A stretch of DNA of 64,000 nucleotides from Asaia bogorensis (GCA_943333505.2 CALQTN020000011.1:18205-82204), one strand, 5' to 3'; counted from the stretch's first letter, positions 44,997-53,348 are shown. Program-made: numbers and translations. The notes: generated from the sequence alone by a model not told the origin.

Positions 44997-45473
44997 ATGA
45001 GCAAGACCCATGTCACCACCACAATCAATGGCGAACCGGCGGAATTCCTCGCCGAAGCTGGTCTGTCCCTGCTCGACGCGCTGCGCGACGAAGTTGGCCT
45101 GACCGGCACCAAGGAAGGCTGCGGCTCGGGCGATTGCGGCGCCTGTTCGGTCATCGTCGATGACCGGCTGGTCTGCGCCTGCCTCGTGCTCGCGGTTGAA
45201 GCCGAAGGCGCCACCATCCAGACCATCGAAGGCGTTGCGACTGGCGACACGCTGCACCCGCTGCAGCGCAAGTTCATCGAGCACGCCGCGTTGCAATGCG
45301 GTTTCTGCACCCCGGGTTTCCTGGTGGCCGCAAAGTCGCTGCTGGAAAGAAATAACAACCCGACCGAGACCGAAGTTCGCTTCTGGTTGGCCGGCAATCT
45401 TTGCCGCTGCACCGGGTATGACAAAATTGTCCGCGCCGTAATGGACGCTGCGGCCGAAATGCGAGGAGCTTGA
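44997..45473 (+). CDS. Molybdenum hydroxylase 2Fe-2S subunit (CoxS-like)
   Basis: A 158-residue protein with two 2Fe-2S clusters: the plant-ferredoxin-type cluster (CGSGDCGACSV, then CACLVLA) and the alpha-helical cluster (CGFCTPG and CRCTGYDKI). Length and motif spacing are normal for the small subunit. Four bases after the FAD subunit and three bases before the large subunit, so the three are co-translated. Confidence 0.96.
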   Translation: MSKTHVTTTINGEPAEFLAEAGLSLLDALRDEVGLTGTKEGCGSGDCGACSVIVDDRLVCACLVLAVEAEGATIQTIEGVATGDTLHPLQRKFIEHAALQCGFCTPGFLVAAKSLLERNNNPTETEVRFWLAGNLCRCTGYDKIVRAVMDAAAEMRGA

Positions 45474-45476
45474 GCA

Positions 45477-47753
45477 ATGACATATATCGGCAATAAGTCT
45501 GATCTGCGCGTCGTCGGCACCCGCCCGGACCGCCCGGATGGCGTCGAAAAAGTCACCGGTCGTGCAGTTTATGGCGCGGATTTCCGTCTCGCTGGCCAGT
45601 TGGCCGGTCGCATCCTGCGCAGCCCCCACGCGCATGCCCGGATCATCAAGATCGATACCTCCAAGGCAAAGGCCCTCCCCGGCGTTAAGGCGGTGATGAC
45701 CGCCGACGACATGCCGAACATCACCTCGGAAGAAGCGTTCGTCGGCGAAGGCCCGACCAATTTCCGTGACCAGTCGCTCAACGTGATGGCGCGTGGCAAG
45801 GTGCTCTACGAGGGCCATGCTGTTGCCGCCGTCGCCGCAATGTCGCCATCCATCGCCGAAGCGGCGCTGGCGCTGATCGAAGTGACTTATGAAGTCCTGC
45901 CGCACGTGATCGACGTCGAAGAAGCGATGGCACCGGGCGCGCCGATCCTGGACGAAAACCTGTTCACCGCGGGGGTCGATCCGAAGCCGACCACGCCGTC
46001 GAACATCGCCAAGAAGATCGTGTTGAAATCCGGCGATATCGATGCTGGTTTCGCCAAGGCCGACGTGATTGCCGAAGGTCGCTATGTGACCGCGGCCGTG
46101 CATCAGGCCTATATCGAGCCGCATGCCTGCGTCGCCACCATTGGCGCCGACGGCCAGGCGACGGTTTACGCGTCGAGCCAGGGTCATTTTATGATCCGCG
46201 CTTTCTGCGCCAAGCTGCTCGGCATGGAAATCTCCAACATCCGCGTCATTCCGCTTGAAATTGGCGGCGGATTTGGTGGCAAGACTATCGTCTATCTCGA
46301 ACCGGTTGCTTTGAAGCTGTCTCAGATGTCCGGCAAGCCGGTGAAGCTGGTGATGAGCCGCGAAGAAGTCTTCCGCGCCTCGGGCCCGACCTCGGGCGCT
46401 GTGGTCGAAGTGAAGATGGGCGCGATGAAGGACGGCACGATTGTCGCCGCCCAGGCCGTCTTGAAATACCAGGCGGGTGCCTTCCCGGGTTCGCCGGTGC
46501 AGCCCGGCCTGATGTGCGCCTTTGCGATGTACGACATCGCCAATGTGCACGTGACCGGCTACGACGTGATTTCGAACCGCGCCAAAGTCGCCGCCTACCG
46601 CGCCCCCGGTGCGCCGATTTCGTCCTATGCCGCCGAACAGGTCGTCGATGATCTCGCCCGCCAGTTGGGCATGGATGCGATCACCATCCGCGAAAAGAAC
46701 GCTGCTAAGGCCGGCACCAAGACGGTCTACGGCGTGACGTTCCCGGAAATCGGCTACGAGGCGGTGCTCGCTGCAGCCAAGTCGCATGCCCATTGGAAGG
46801 CACCGCTCGGTCCGAACCAGGGCCGTGGCATCGCCACCGGCTTCTGGTTCAACATCGGCGGCGAAAGCTCGGCATCGGTGTTTGTCAACGAAGACGGCAG
46901 CGTCAGCGTCGTGTCGGGCAGCCCCGACATTGGTGGCAGCCGCGCATCAATGGCGATGATGGCCGCCGAAGTGTTGGGCATTCCTGTCGATAACGTCCGC
47001 CCGATCATCGGCGACACGGCATCGATTGGCTTCACCAATGTCACCGGCGGCAGCCGCGTCACCTATGCCACCGGCATGGCGACGGTGCAGGCGACGGAAA
47101 AGGTCATCGAGCAGCTCAAGCAGCGCGCCGCGATGATCTGGGACATCAGCCCGGATGCGGTAGACTGGAAAGACGGCCAAGCAGTTCCGGCCGGCGCCAA
47201 TGCCGGCGGGTTCGACCCGCTGTCGCTGGCGGCGATTGCGGCGAAAGCCGGCAAGACCGGCGGCCCGATCGGGTCGGAAGTCTCGGTGAACGCCCAGGGC
47301 GCAGGTCCCGGCTTCGGCGCACATATTTGCGACGTCGAAGTTGACCGCGAAACCGGCCAGACCACCATCGTGCGCTACACCGCGATCCAGGATGTCGGTC
47401 GTGCCATCCATCCGTCTTATGTCGAAGGCCAAATTCAGGGCGGCGCGGTGCAAGGCATCGGCTGGGCACTGAACGAGGAATACATCTACGACGCCAAAGG
47501 CAAGATGGATAACGCCGGCTTCCTCGACTACCGCGTCCCGGTCGCCTCGGACCTTCCGATGATCGAGGCCGTGCTGGTCGAAGTGCCGAACACCCGCCAT
47601 CCGTTCGGGGTGCGTGGCGTCGGCGAAGTGCCGATCGTCCCACCGATGGGCGCTATCGGCAACGCCATTCGTGATGCGATCGGCATCCGGATGCACTCAC
47701 TGCCGATGTCCCCGCCGAAACTGCGGGCGGCGATGGATAGCGGCCAGGGTTAA
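45477..47753 (+). CDS. Molybdenum hydroxylase large subunit (xanthine dehydrogenase family)
   Basis: A 758-residue molybdopterin subunit. GGGFGGKTIVYLEPVALKLS binds the cofactor, and RGVGEVPIVPPMGAIGNAI contains the catalytic glutamate. The active-site loop reads AAYRAPGAP, not the AYRCSFR of true CO dehydrogenase, so CO is not the substrate. It hydroxylates an N-heterocycle, aldehyde or similar compound; hypoxanthine-specific residues cannot be judged by eye. No dedicated maturation gene (XdhC/CoxF type) is next to it. Confidence 0.93.
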   Translation: MTYIGNKSDLRVVGTRPDRPDGVEKVTGRAVYGADFRLAGQLAGRILRSPHAHARIIKIDTSKAKALPGVKAVMTADDMPNITSEEAFVGEGPTNFRDQSLNVMARGKVLYEGHAVAAVAAMSPSIAEAALALIEVTYEVLPHVIDVEEAMAPGAPILDENLFTAGVDPKPTTPSNIAKKIVLKSGDIDAGFAKADVIAEGRYVTAAVHQAYIEPHACVATIGADGQATVYASSQGHFMIRAFCAKLLGMEISNIRVIPLEIGGGFGGKTIVYLEPVALKLSQMSGKPVKLVMSREEVFRASGPTSGAVVEVKMGAMKDGTIVAAQAVLKYQAGAFPGSPVQPGLMCAFAMYDIANVHVTGYDVISNRAKVAAYRAPGAPISSYAAEQVVDDLARQLGMDAITIREKNAAKAGTKTVYGVTFPEIGYEAVLAAAKSHAHWKAPLGPNQGRGIATGFWFNIGGESSASVFVNEDGSVSVVSGSPDIGGSRASMAMMAAEVLGIPVDNVRPIIGDTASIGFTNVTGGSRVTYATGMATVQATEKVIEQLKQRAAMIWDISPDAVDWKDGQAVPAGANAGGFDPLSLAAIAAKAGKTGGPIGSEVSVNAQGAGPGFGAHICDVEVDRETGQTTIVRYTAIQDVGRAIHPSYVEGQIQGGAVQGIGWALNEEYIYDAKGKMDNAGFLDYRVPVASDLPMIEAVLVEVPNTRHPFGVRGVGEVPIVPPMGAIGNAIRDAIGIRMHSLPMSPPKLRAAMDSGQG

Positions 47754-48002
47754 GTGCCTACGGTCGTCATTACAGGGTCAACCTGCCGGGAATTCACCGG
47801 CGGGTTGACGGAAATCGAGGTGACGGCCGATACATTTGGACGACTGGTGCGCGAGCTCGATCAGCGTTTTCCCGGGCTCGGGCACCATGTCTCCGAATTC
47901 ATGGCGGTGGCTATCGATGGCGTCATTTTTCAGGACGCCCATTCCGAGAAACTGCCCGAGAAAGCCGAGATTGTGTTGATCCCAAAGATCGGCGCAGGCT
48001 GA
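47754..48002 (+). CDS. MoaD/ThiS-like ubiquitin-fold protein
   Basis: An 82-residue beta-grasp protein starting with GTG immediately after the large-subunit stop. The order of strands (VVITGSTCREFTG, EIEVTADTFGRLVRELDQRFPGL, FMAVAIDGVIFQD, AEIVLIPKIGAG) follows MoaD, the sulfur carrier for molybdopterin. Canonical MoaD and ThiS end in Gly-Gly, the site of thiocarboxylation; this one ends Gly-Ala-Gly, so normal activation is doubtful. Its position suggests a link to the hydroxylase cofactor. Confidence 0.8.
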   Translation: MPTVVITGSTCREFTGGLTEIEVTADTFGRLVRELDQRFPGLGHHVSEFMAVAIDGVIFQDAHSEKLPEKAEIVLIPKIGAG

Positions 48003-48047
48003 TTACCGGCGGTTCGGCCTCGCGTCAGACTGCGATGACGGGCTCGC

Positions 48048-48779
48048 TTAAAGCGACAGCCCGGCCCCTGCGAATTCCAACGCGTCATGATCCAGAATTG
48101 TGATCTTGTCGGATTTCACCGCAAGGACAGCATCGCGCTCATATTGGCTCAGGCATCGAGAAATCGTCTCGACGGTCAAGCCCAAATAGTCCGCGATGTC
48201 GCGCCGGCACATCGGCAGCACAATCTGCCCGCCAACAGCAATGCCGGGCCGGTTCGCCAATCCCAGCATGAAATGGGCAATCCGTTCAGGCGCGCTGAGG
48301 CACCCCAAAACCGCCAGGCGTTCGCTCACGGCGCGCGATTGTTTTGCCGACACCGCGCGCAGCCAACGGCCCACGACAGGATCGCGCAAGGCAAGCGCAT
48401 CGAGAGCGGCGCTGACAACGCGTAACACGTTAACCGGCGTGATCGCTTCAGCGCCAACCTCGTGCTGCTCGTCCGCCTCCCACCCGAACAAATCACCTGG
48501 AAACAGGAATGCCGCGACCTGGCGACGGCCATCCTCGAGAATACGGACGCTGCGCGCGCAACCGCTGGCAATCATGTAGCAACAGCTTGCATCCTGCCCC
48601 TGCGCCACGATTTCGCGGCGGGCCGAGACTTGAATAGATGTGGAACATGGCGCCAGACGCTCCAGGACATCACCCGGAATAGCAAACTCGACCCGCTTGG
48701 ATATGGCAACCGCGCGTTGCGATTCCCGATAGGACGACGGCATAACCGAATATGGTGCGATGTGCACGCTAGCCTCCAA
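48048..48779 (-). CDS. fixK: Crp/Fnr family regulator, FixK-like
   Basis: A 243-residue regulator with an N-terminal cyclic-nucleotide-binding-like beta roll (GQDASCCYMIASGCARSVRI) and a C-terminal helix-turn-helix (CRRDIADYLGLTVETISRCLSQYERD). ETISR in the recognition helix is the FNR/FixK type that reads TTGAT. The N-terminal cysteine cluster of oxygen-sensing FNR is missing, so oxygen information must come from FixL/FixJ, as for FixK. Divergent from fixJ across 94 bases. The gene name is assigned by context and motif. Confidence 0.83.
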   Translation of the reverse strand: MEASVHIAPYSVMPSSYRESQRAVAISKRVEFAIPGDVLERLAPCSTSIQVSARREIVAQGQDASCCYMIASGCARSVRILEDGRRQVAAFLFPGDLFGWEADEQHEVGAEAITPVNVLRVVSAALDALALRDPVVGRWLRAVSAKQSRAVSERLAVLGCLSAPERIAHFMLGLANRPGIAVGGQIVLPMCRRDIADYLGLTVETISRCLSQYERDAVLAVKSDKITILDHDALEFAGAGLSL

Positions 48780-48873
48780 TCGCTACATGTGATCTTTTGT
48801 CAGTGATTAGTAAATGAACGGGGCGGCGGAAATTGGTATGGATGCGTACGTAAAATCACCTACCGAAAATTGA

Positions 48874-49488
48874 ATGCGACCTGGCATCATTCATATCGTC
48901 GATGACGATCCGGCCGTGCGCGACGCACTCTGCCTACTGCTGACCGCGTCGGGGTTTGCGGTTCAAACCTATCCGGACGCCGAGACTATTCTGGCCACCA
49001 TCCCGGCCGTGCCCGGCTGCGTGTTGACTGACATCAACATGGCTGGGATCGACGGGCTGGAATTGCAGCGCCGGCTCCGGACCCAGGGCGTGCGTCTTCC
49101 GGTTATCGTGATGACCGGCCGTGCCGATGTCGATGGCGCAGTGCGGGCGATGAAAACCGGAGCGATCGATTTTCTCCAAAAGCCGCTCGACGACGCGTCC
49201 GTTATCGACGCCGCTGGCCGTGCCCTGGCGCAAAGCCAGCGCTGGCATCAGGCCGATCAGGAACGCACAACGGCGGCCGCACGCCTCGCGGTACTGACCC
49301 CGCGGGAAACCGAAGTGTTCGATTTGCTGGTCGCCGGTCAGGCCACCAAGGCAATCGCCAACACGCTGGGATCCAGCCCTCGCACGGTCGAGGTGCATCG
49401 TGCACGGATCATGGATAAGCTGGTCGCGAGCAGCCTCGCCGATCTGATCCGGCTGTCCTGGGCGACATCAGGCGGCGTATCAGAGTGA
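48874..49488 (+). CDS. fixJ: FixJ-type response regulator
   Basis: A 204-residue two-domain regulator: receiver (phospho-acceptor Asp53 in LTDINMAG; acidic pocket DDD at 10-12; Lys in FLQKP) and a LuxR/NarL-type helix-turn-helix (LTPRETEVFDLLVAGQATKAIANTLGSSPRTVEVHRARIMDK). Divergent from the fixK-like gene, which FixJ classically activates. No clear ribosome site is seen in front of the ATG at 48874. Partner kinase gene is 49959-51479. Confidence 0.92.
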   Translation: MRPGIIHIVDDDPAVRDALCLLLTASGFAVQTYPDAETILATIPAVPGCVLTDINMAGIDGLELQRRLRTQGVRLPVIVMTGRADVDGAVRAMKTGAIDFLQKPLDDASVIDAAGRALAQSQRWHQADQERTTAAARLAVLTPRETEVFDLLVAGQATKAIANTLGSSPRTVEVHRARIMDKLVASSLADLIRLSWATSGGVSE

Positions 49489-49505
49489 TAGATCCGCCTA
49501 AACCA

Positions 49506-49862
49506 TCAGCAATGCGCGTCGACAAAAGCCATTATGGCATCGGCATCGGGTGGCTTGGCGAGCACCTGGGCAATGCCCAATTCAGCTGCCTTTTCAATGA
49601 CGGCGGCCGATAGCGCCCCGCTCATCAACAGGATCGGAAAAATCCGATCGGCTTTGGATAATTCCTCGGCAAGCGCCAGGCCGTCCATTTCTGGCATATG
49701 ATAGTCAACAATCATGCAGGCCGGCACGATATCGGCATCGTCGAGAAATGCGACGGCCGAAACATATGTCGCCACGACACACCCCTCCAATTCGATCAGG
49801 AAGCGCATTGCGTCCCTCACCGCGGGCTCATCATCAATGACTGCGACGATGCGGCTGTTCAT
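49506..49862 (-). CDS. fixT: Single-domain receiver protein, FixT-like
   Basis: A 118-residue stand-alone receiver: acidic pocket DDE, phospho-acceptor Asp53 (IVDYHMPEMDG), Ser81 and Lys103 (LAKPP). It has no output domain. Three cysteines occur at 28, 49 and at the C-terminus (118). In Caulobacter the FixL inhibitor FixT is a single-domain receiver reported to bind an Fe-S cluster and to be induced by FixK; location between fixJ and fixL and a FixK-like box upstream support the same role here. The start at 49862 omits an 11-residue extension without similarity. Name is inferred. Confidence 0.72.
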   Translation of the reverse strand: MNSRIVAVIDDEPAVRDAMRFLIELEGCVVATYVSAVAFLDDADIVPACMIVDYHMPEMDGLALAEELSKADRIFPILLMSGALSAAVIEKAAELGIAQVLAKPPDADAIMAFVDAHC

Positions 49863-49928
49863 AGCTGCTGCGTCCTCCAAGCATTGGCTGCACATATTAA
49901 AACATTACTGAATGTTGTCCGCCGAACG

Positions 49929-49942
49929 ATGATAAAAATCAA
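49929..49942 (-). promoter_or_regulatory. FNR/FixK-type operator upstream of fixT-like gene
   Basis: On the minus strand the site reads TTGATTTTTATCAT, nine of ten matches to TTGAT-N4-ATCAA. It lies about 67-80 bases before the fixT-like start codon, a spacing suited to class II activation from a promoter downstream of it. It falls in the 96-base gap after the end of the fixL-like gene. Confidence 0.6.
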
Positions 49943-49958
49943 AATCGGACTTGCCCCG

Positions 49959-51479
49959 TCAATCCGCGGCCGCTGGCGCGGTTGGCAGGGTGAGGCTGAA
50001 TATCGCCCCGCCATCGATGCCGTTTTTGCCGAGCAATTGCCCACCATGGCCATTGACGATGGTTTGCGAAATCGACAGACCCATCCCTAGCCCGTTCGCT
50101 TTGGTTGTCGCGAAGGGCTGAAACAGATCACTGCGTGCTTTCTCCGACAGGCCCGGCCCAGAATCGGCGACCCGGATTTCGACCATATCGCCGTTCTTGT
50201 CAGCAGTGATGCTGACCTTGCGTTGCGGGGCACCGTCCATCGCCTCGACCGCGTTGCGTATGAGGTTCAATAGCACCTGCTGGATCTGGACCTTGTCGAT
50301 AAATGCTTCGGTCGCGTCATCGGCGATCTGGATCGATAATTCGAGCGACCGTCCTGCCCCGGCCAGCGCAATCGCGGTCGCTTCCTCGATCAGTTTGGGC
50401 AGGTTTTCGAATTTTTTCTCGGTCTCGCCATTCTTGATCATGGAACGAATACGCTGAACGATGATCTTGGCGCGTTCGGCCTGGGTGCCCAGTTCATCGA
50501 TCGCGGCACGGGCTTCTGTGGTCTCGCCAGCGTCGAGCAGCTTTTTGGTCGCGGCCAGATACATGCCTATCGCGGTCAGCGGTTGGGCGACCTCGTGCGC
50601 CAGGCTCGACGCCATGTGGTCGAGTTCCGCGAGGCGGGTGACATGGATCAGTTCGTCCTGGACCGCCTTCAAGCGGCGCTCATCTTCCTGGTGTTCGGTA
50701 ACGTCGCGCAGCACGCCGGTGAACAGGCGTTCCCCCGGCAAATCAACCTGGCCGATCGACAGTTCGAGCGGGAACACGCTGCCGTTCTTGCGTTGCCCGA
50801 TCACCACCCGGCCGATGCCGATGATGCGCGCCACCCCAGTTTCGCTGTATCGCGCCAGATAGCCATCGTGGTTTTCGCGATCCGACGATGGCATCAGCAT
50901 GCTGACATTACGGCCGCGGGTTTCGGTGGCATGAAAGCCAAATAAAGTCTCGGCACCGCCGCTGAAACTGTCGATCAAGCCGCGATCGTTTATTACCACC
51001 AGCCCGTCGCGGGATGTCGCGAAAACCGACGTCAGCACCGCCGTTTGGCGCTCGGCGGCAACGCGGGCCCGGCGCATTTCGGTGCAGTCGCGGATGATTT
51101 GCGAAATGCCGATAATCCGGCCTTGTCGGTCGCGGATCGAAGACACGGTCACCGCGACCGCGATCACCGATCCATCACGGTGCAACCGCTCGGTTTCGAA
51201 AACCACCACCGGTTCGCCACGCCGAAGCGTGTCCAGCACCGCAATGTCGGCACCAATCTCGGCAACCGGGATAAGGATGCTGACAGAACGACCAAGGATT
51301 TCCTCGGACAGGTAGCCGAACAGAACGGACGCCGCGCGGTTCCAGAACACCACATAGCCGCCAAGGTCGAGCCCGATAATCGCATCATCGGTCGATTCAG
51401 CGATCGCGCTACCCCATCCCCGGCCAGCGTCGCTCCCGCTGGGGAGACGAATATCGTTGGGTCGTTCTACCACCTGCAC
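49959..51479 (-). CDS. fixL: PAS-PAS sensor histidine kinase, FixL-like
   Basis: A 506-residue soluble kinase without membrane segments. PAS1 covers about residues 24-135 and PAS2 about 148-265. PAS2 contains HDGYLARY with His204, the position of the haem-binding histidine of FixL (His200 in Bradyrhizobium), and GIGRVVIGQRKNG with Arg224, the conserved distal arginine (Arg220). The kinase core has His295 in the H-box (LAHEVAQPL), then NLIRNAVEAM, ADSGPGLS and GLGMGLSIS. Haem and oxygen sensing are thus strongly suggested. Partner is FixJ at 48874. Confidence 0.9.
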   Translation of the reverse strand: MQVVERPNDIRLPSGSDAGRGWGSAIAESTDDAIIGLDLGGYVVFWNRAASVLFGYLSEEILGRSVSILIPVAEIGADIAVLDTLRRGEPVVVFETERLHRDGSVIAVAVTVSSIRDRQGRIIGISQIIRDCTEMRRARVAAERQTAVLTSVFATSRDGLVVINDRGLIDSFSGGAETLFGFHATETRGRNVSMLMPSSDRENHDGYLARYSETGVARIIGIGRVVIGQRKNGSVFPLELSIGQVDLPGERLFTGVLRDVTEHQEDERRLKAVQDELIHVTRLAELDHMASSLAHEVAQPLTAIGMYLAATKKLLDAGETTEARAAIDELGTQAERAKIIVQRIRSMIKNGETEKKFENLPKLIEEATAIALAGAGRSLELSIQIADDATEAFIDKVQIQQVLLNLIRNAVEAMDGAPQRKVSITADKNGDMVEIRVADSGPGLSEKARSDLFQPFATTKANGLGMGLSISQTIVNGHGGQLLGKNGIDGGAIFSLTLPTAPAAAD

Positions 51480-51672
51480 GCTCCCACTGGGCTTCCATGC
51501 CTCGTTACCATCAAAGTCCGATGACGGAAAGCTGCAGAGTGGATACGAATTTTTTCAATACATGTGTATGTGGCCCGCGGCCAGACAATTATTAGGCCAG
51601 CCAGGAAGAAAATAGCTGGAATCCAGAAAGACTCAAATTAATTTTGATACGCCAAGTCAAAAACCTCCACGG

Positions 51673-52227
51673 CTAAACTTTCACCGACAATGCCGTATTA
51701 ATCGCGCTCGAAATCCGCAAACCCGTGGGTTCATCAGACGACCCAAAACACCCAACAATCAAGCCGTTTCGTCCAATCACGACTTTGCCGAAATTCCAGC
51801 TTGGCTCCCAGTTCTTCTCCGCCTTTACCCACTTGAAGAACGGGTCGGCGTCGTCGCCACGCACATGGGCAATTCCGGTCATTGGGAAGTCCACCCCGAA
51901 ATTCGCTTCGCAGAACTGCTTGACCGTCTTGTTGTCGACCGATTCCTGATTGAAATCATTGCTCGGCACGCCGACGACCGTCAGCCCCTGCGCCGCCATT
52001 TTCTTGTGGAGCTTTTCGAGCCCTTCATACTGATAGGTGAAACCGCAAAAGCTTGCAGTATTGACCACCATCAACGCCCGGCCTTTGAGGCTGGCGAGAT
52101 CGAGAACGCCGCCCTCGATATCGGCGAACTTAAAGTTCCAGGCAGTCTTGCCAGTTGCCGATGCATTGCCCGCAGCCGTCATGGCCAGCCCACCCAACGC
52201 CAAATCACGTCGCCTCATCGTCATCAT
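51673..52227 (-). CDS. Glutathione peroxidase family protein, exported
   Basis: A 184-residue thiol peroxidase of the GPx family. RRRDLALGGLAMTAAG near the N-terminus looks like a twin-arginine signal. Cys61 (NTASFCGFT) replaces selenocysteine; Trp and Asn of the catalytic set are in PSWNFGKVVIG. The usual glutamine position reads SNDF, an Asp variant. GGAGGAGCGCT precedes the ATG at 52227, which lies inside the end of the upstream Mo-enzyme gene (23-base overlap), so the two are coupled. Confidence 0.9.
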   Translation of the reverse strand: MMTMRRRDLALGGLAMTAAGNASATGKTAWNFKFADIEGGVLDLASLKGRALMVVNTASFCGFTYQYEGLEKLHKKMAAQGLTVVGVPSNDFNQESVDNKTVKQFCEANFGVDFPMTGIAHVRGDDADPFFKWVKAEKNWEPSWNFGKVVIGRNGLIVGCFGSSDEPTGLRISSAINTALSVKV

Positions 52228-52861
52228 AGCGCTCCTCCAGCCAGGGATCAGCGTTGTTGTGGTAACCATTCCGTTCCCAAAAACCCTGCCGGTCAGCGAC
52301 CGAGATTTCGATCCGCCGCAGCCATTTGGCAGATTTCCAGAGATATAGGCGCGGCACGATCATACGCAACGGACCGCCATGTTCGGCGGTCAACGGGGCA
52401 CCCTGCCACTTATACGCCAGTACCACGTCCGAAGATGCAAACTGCTCCAAACGAATATTGGTCATGTAGCCGTCATAGCCGTGTAGGATGACATAGGCCG
52501 CGTCTGGCAAAGGCTGCACCTCGTCCAAAATCGTCGTCGCCGCCACCCCGCCCCAGCGATTATCGAAACGCGACCACTGGGTCACGCAATGAATATCGCT
52601 CACCATCTCGGTCTGCGGCAGCGCCATGAATTCGTCCCAGCGCAGGCTGAGCGGGTGGCGGACCGCGCCATCGATATCGAGACGGAAGCGTTCCAGCCCA
52701 ATTTCCGGTTGGGCGCCGATGTCAAGAACGGGAAATCCCTGGGTCAGCGTCTGGCCAGGCGGCAAGCGGTCGCGGGCGGGGTCAGCGATTTCCCCAGTCA
52801 GCAACCGTTTATCGCGCGCCCATTGGCGCTTGGTCTCAGTGAGTTTGCTGTCCTTAGCCAT
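52205..52861 (-). CDS. Sulfite oxidase-like molybdopterin oxidoreductase
   Basis: A 218-residue oxidoreductase of the sulfite oxidase fold (COG2041-like). Cys92 (DIHCVTQWSRFDNRWGGV) is the expected molybdenum ligand, and PLRMIVPRLYLWKSAKWLRRIE closes the domain. No signal peptide or haem domain is present, unlike MsrP or animal sulfite oxidase, so it is probably cytosolic. The start at 52861 overlaps the end of smpB by eight bases. The redox substrate is unknown. Confidence 0.9.
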   Translation of the reverse strand: MAKDSKLTETKRQWARDKRLLTGEIADPARDRLPPGQTLTQGFPVLDIGAQPEIGLERFRLDIDGAVRHPLSLRWDEFMALPQTEMVSDIHCVTQWSRFDNRWGGVAATTILDEVQPLPDAAYVILHGYDGYMTNIRLEQFASSDVVLAYKWQGAPLTAEHGGPLRMIVPRLYLWKSAKWLRRIEISVADRQGFWERNGYHNNADPWLEERYDDDEAT

Positions 52862-53348
52862 CCCGCCCACGGTCACGCATGATCCGCGCCTTGTCGCGCT
52901 GCCAGTCGCGCGCCGCGATGGCATGGCGCTTATCCGATTTGTTGCGGCCTTCGCCCAAGGCCAACTCCACCTTGGCGATACCGCGCTCGTTGAAATGGAT
53001 ATCGAGCGGCACCAACGTCTGGCCATCGCGGGCCACCGCGCTCAATAACTTCACCAACTGGGTGGCTTTGACCAGCAGCTTTCGCGGCGCCCGCGGCTCA
53101 AACCGCGACAACACACCGCCCTGGTATTCAGGGATATAGCAGTTGAACAGGTAAAGTTCCCCGTCCCGCTCCCCGGCCCAGGCCTCGGTCAACGTGGCAC
53201 GGCCAAGCCGGAGGCTTTTGACCTCTGGCCCCTTCAGCACCAAGCCTGCCTCAATCGTCTCCTTGATAGAATAATCGAACCGCGCCTTGCGGTTCTGCGC
53301 CGCCATACCGTGGCTGATCAGCCCTGATTTCTTCTTGGCAACAGCCAT
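52854..53348 (-). CDS. smpB: SsrA-binding protein
   Basis: Partner of tmRNA in rescue of stalled ribosomes; 164 residues. ARFDYSIKETIEAGLVLKGPEVKSLRLGRATL and the basic tail ARDWQRDKARIMRDRGRDG are diagnostic. The ATG at 53348 overlaps the dapA stop (TAATG), the common alphaproteobacterial dapA-smpB arrangement. The ssrA gene itself is not in the window. Confidence 0.97.
   Translation of the reverse strand: MAVAKKKSGLISHGMAAQNRKARFDYSIKETIEAGLVLKGPEVKSLRLGRATLTEAWAGERDGELYLFNCYIPEYQGGVLSRFEPRAPRKLLVKATQLVKLLSAVARDGQTLVPLDIHFNERGIAKVELALGEGRNKSDKRHAIAARDWQRDKARIMRDRGRDG

Noticed and set aside
44895..46793. 632-codon minus-strand frame opposite the Mo hydroxylase subunits
   Set aside because: Runs through two real genes on the other strand; rich in His/Arg/Gly with no domain.
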